Below are positions 63,778 through 64,000 of a DNA stretch of 64,000 nt, one piece after another. This stretch comes from Leclercia pneumoniae (GTDB lineage: Bacteria; Pseudomonadota; Gammaproteobacteria; Enterobacterales; Enterobacteriaceae): contig NZ_CP071383.1 of assembly GCF_017348915.1 (NCBI RefSeq), positions 3,410,001 to 3,474,000 on the forward strand. Reading direction: 5' to 3'. The notes beneath the pieces were generated by a model, which saw only the letters and a program-made list of their open reading frames with translations, was not told where the DNA came from and searched no databases. Made by a program: the position numbers and the translations under genes. Positions within the stretch are counted from its first letter, which is position 1. Every line of letters begins with the position of its first letter.

Positions 63778-64000
63778 CTACTTCCATTCTTCGTCGAGAA
63801 TGAGCGCCAGCACACGCTCATCACGCAGCTGGCGGAACCAACTCGCCGACTTCTTGGGCCGCCGGGCGCGCTGATTATCGAGATCGATCTCAATCAGGCC
63901 GTAGCGGTTTTTAAAGGCATTCATTGGCGAGACATTATCGGTAAACGCCCACAGCATGTAGCCGTGACAGTTCGCTCCCTCTTCCCGCGCCAGTAGCGTG
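63778..64000 (-). CDS. C-terminal part of a GH1 glycoside hydrolase (partial, runs off the window)
   Basis: Seventy-three C-terminal codons are present; the stop TAG is at 63778-63780. The reading GYMLWAFTDNVSPMNAFKNR is followed by YGLIEIDLDN, KKSASWFRQLRDE and LDEEWK at the end, the shape of the last beta strand and helix of family 1 beta-glucosidases/6-phospho-beta-glucosidases. The usual FEW aglycone signature is missing; D-N-V-S, as in phospho-glycosidases, is seen instead. Upstream of the GntR regulator on the same strand and likely in its operon. Confidence 0.8.
   Translation of the reverse strand, partial: TLLAREEGANCHGYMLWAFTDNVSPMNAFKNRYGLIEIDLDNQRARRPKKSASWFRQLRDERVLALILDEEWK

Overview
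The window is an ordinary-looking chromosomal stretch from a gamma-proteobacterium of the family Enterobacteriaceae. It is close to Escherichia coli in gene content but not E. coli; an Enterobacter/Lelliottia/Leclercia/Citrobacter-like genus fits. Almost every gene product matches its E. coli counterpart in length and key residues. The gene order follows the E. coli eno-to-galR segment with informative differences: no mazEF between relA and mazG, no fucose regulon between xni and rlmM, a glycerate kinase gene added to the glucarate operon, four rather than three initiator tRNA genes, and a different neighbour beyond galR. The genus assignment is inference from recalled synteny.

Layout. Positions 1-8000: the end of a putative glycosyltransferase, then eno, pyrG, mazG, relA and rlmD on the minus strand (glycolysis, CTP synthesis, nucleotide house-cleaning, ppGpp alarm, 23S rRNA methylation). 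8000-16100: barA on plus, facing a D-glucarate operon (gudP-gudX-gudD-glycerate kinase) on minus. 16400-20100: yqcA-truC-yqcC, the CsrA-sequestering RNA csrB with a perfect UvrY-type palindrome upstream, syd and queF. 20200-28900: ppnN, sdaC-sdaB, xni, rlmM, ygdD, gcvA, the sRNA gcvB and lipoprotein gene ygdI. 29000-33300: csdA-csdE, tcdA, mltA and a tandem array of four tRNA-fMet genes. 33350-49700: amiC, argA behind two ARG boxes, then a long minus-strand block ppdA-ppdB-ygdB-ppdC-recC-ptrA-recB-recD, packed mostly with overlaps. 49880-54520: lgt-thyA and rppH-ptsP. 54524-55204: a gene-free spacer with three DnaA boxes and a CRP-type palindrome, read as the DnaA-reactivating locus DARS2. 55200-62500: mutH, ygdR, tas, aas-lplT, the twin sRNAs omrA/omrB, and galR with its own operator. 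62440-64000: a GH1 glycosidase (cut by the window end), a UxuR/ExuR-like GntR regulator and a GNAT acetyltransferase; this is the only clearly accessory piece.

Genes that work together: BarA feeds the UvrY site that drives csrB. The glucarate operon ends at phosphoglycerate, which would be the enolase substrate if the kinase makes the 2-phosphate. RecBCD is encoded as three separate cistrons with ptrA interleaved. RelA ppGpp control meets a GC-rich discriminator at the tRNA-fMet promoter. Four Hfq/CsrA-class regulatory RNAs (csrB, gcvB, omrA, omrB) lie within 43 kb. I saw no insertion sequence, prophage, CRISPR array or toxin-antitoxin pair, and no wholly new system; the most useful leads are the GH1/GntR/GNAT cassette, the tRNA-fMet array and the DARS2 spacer.
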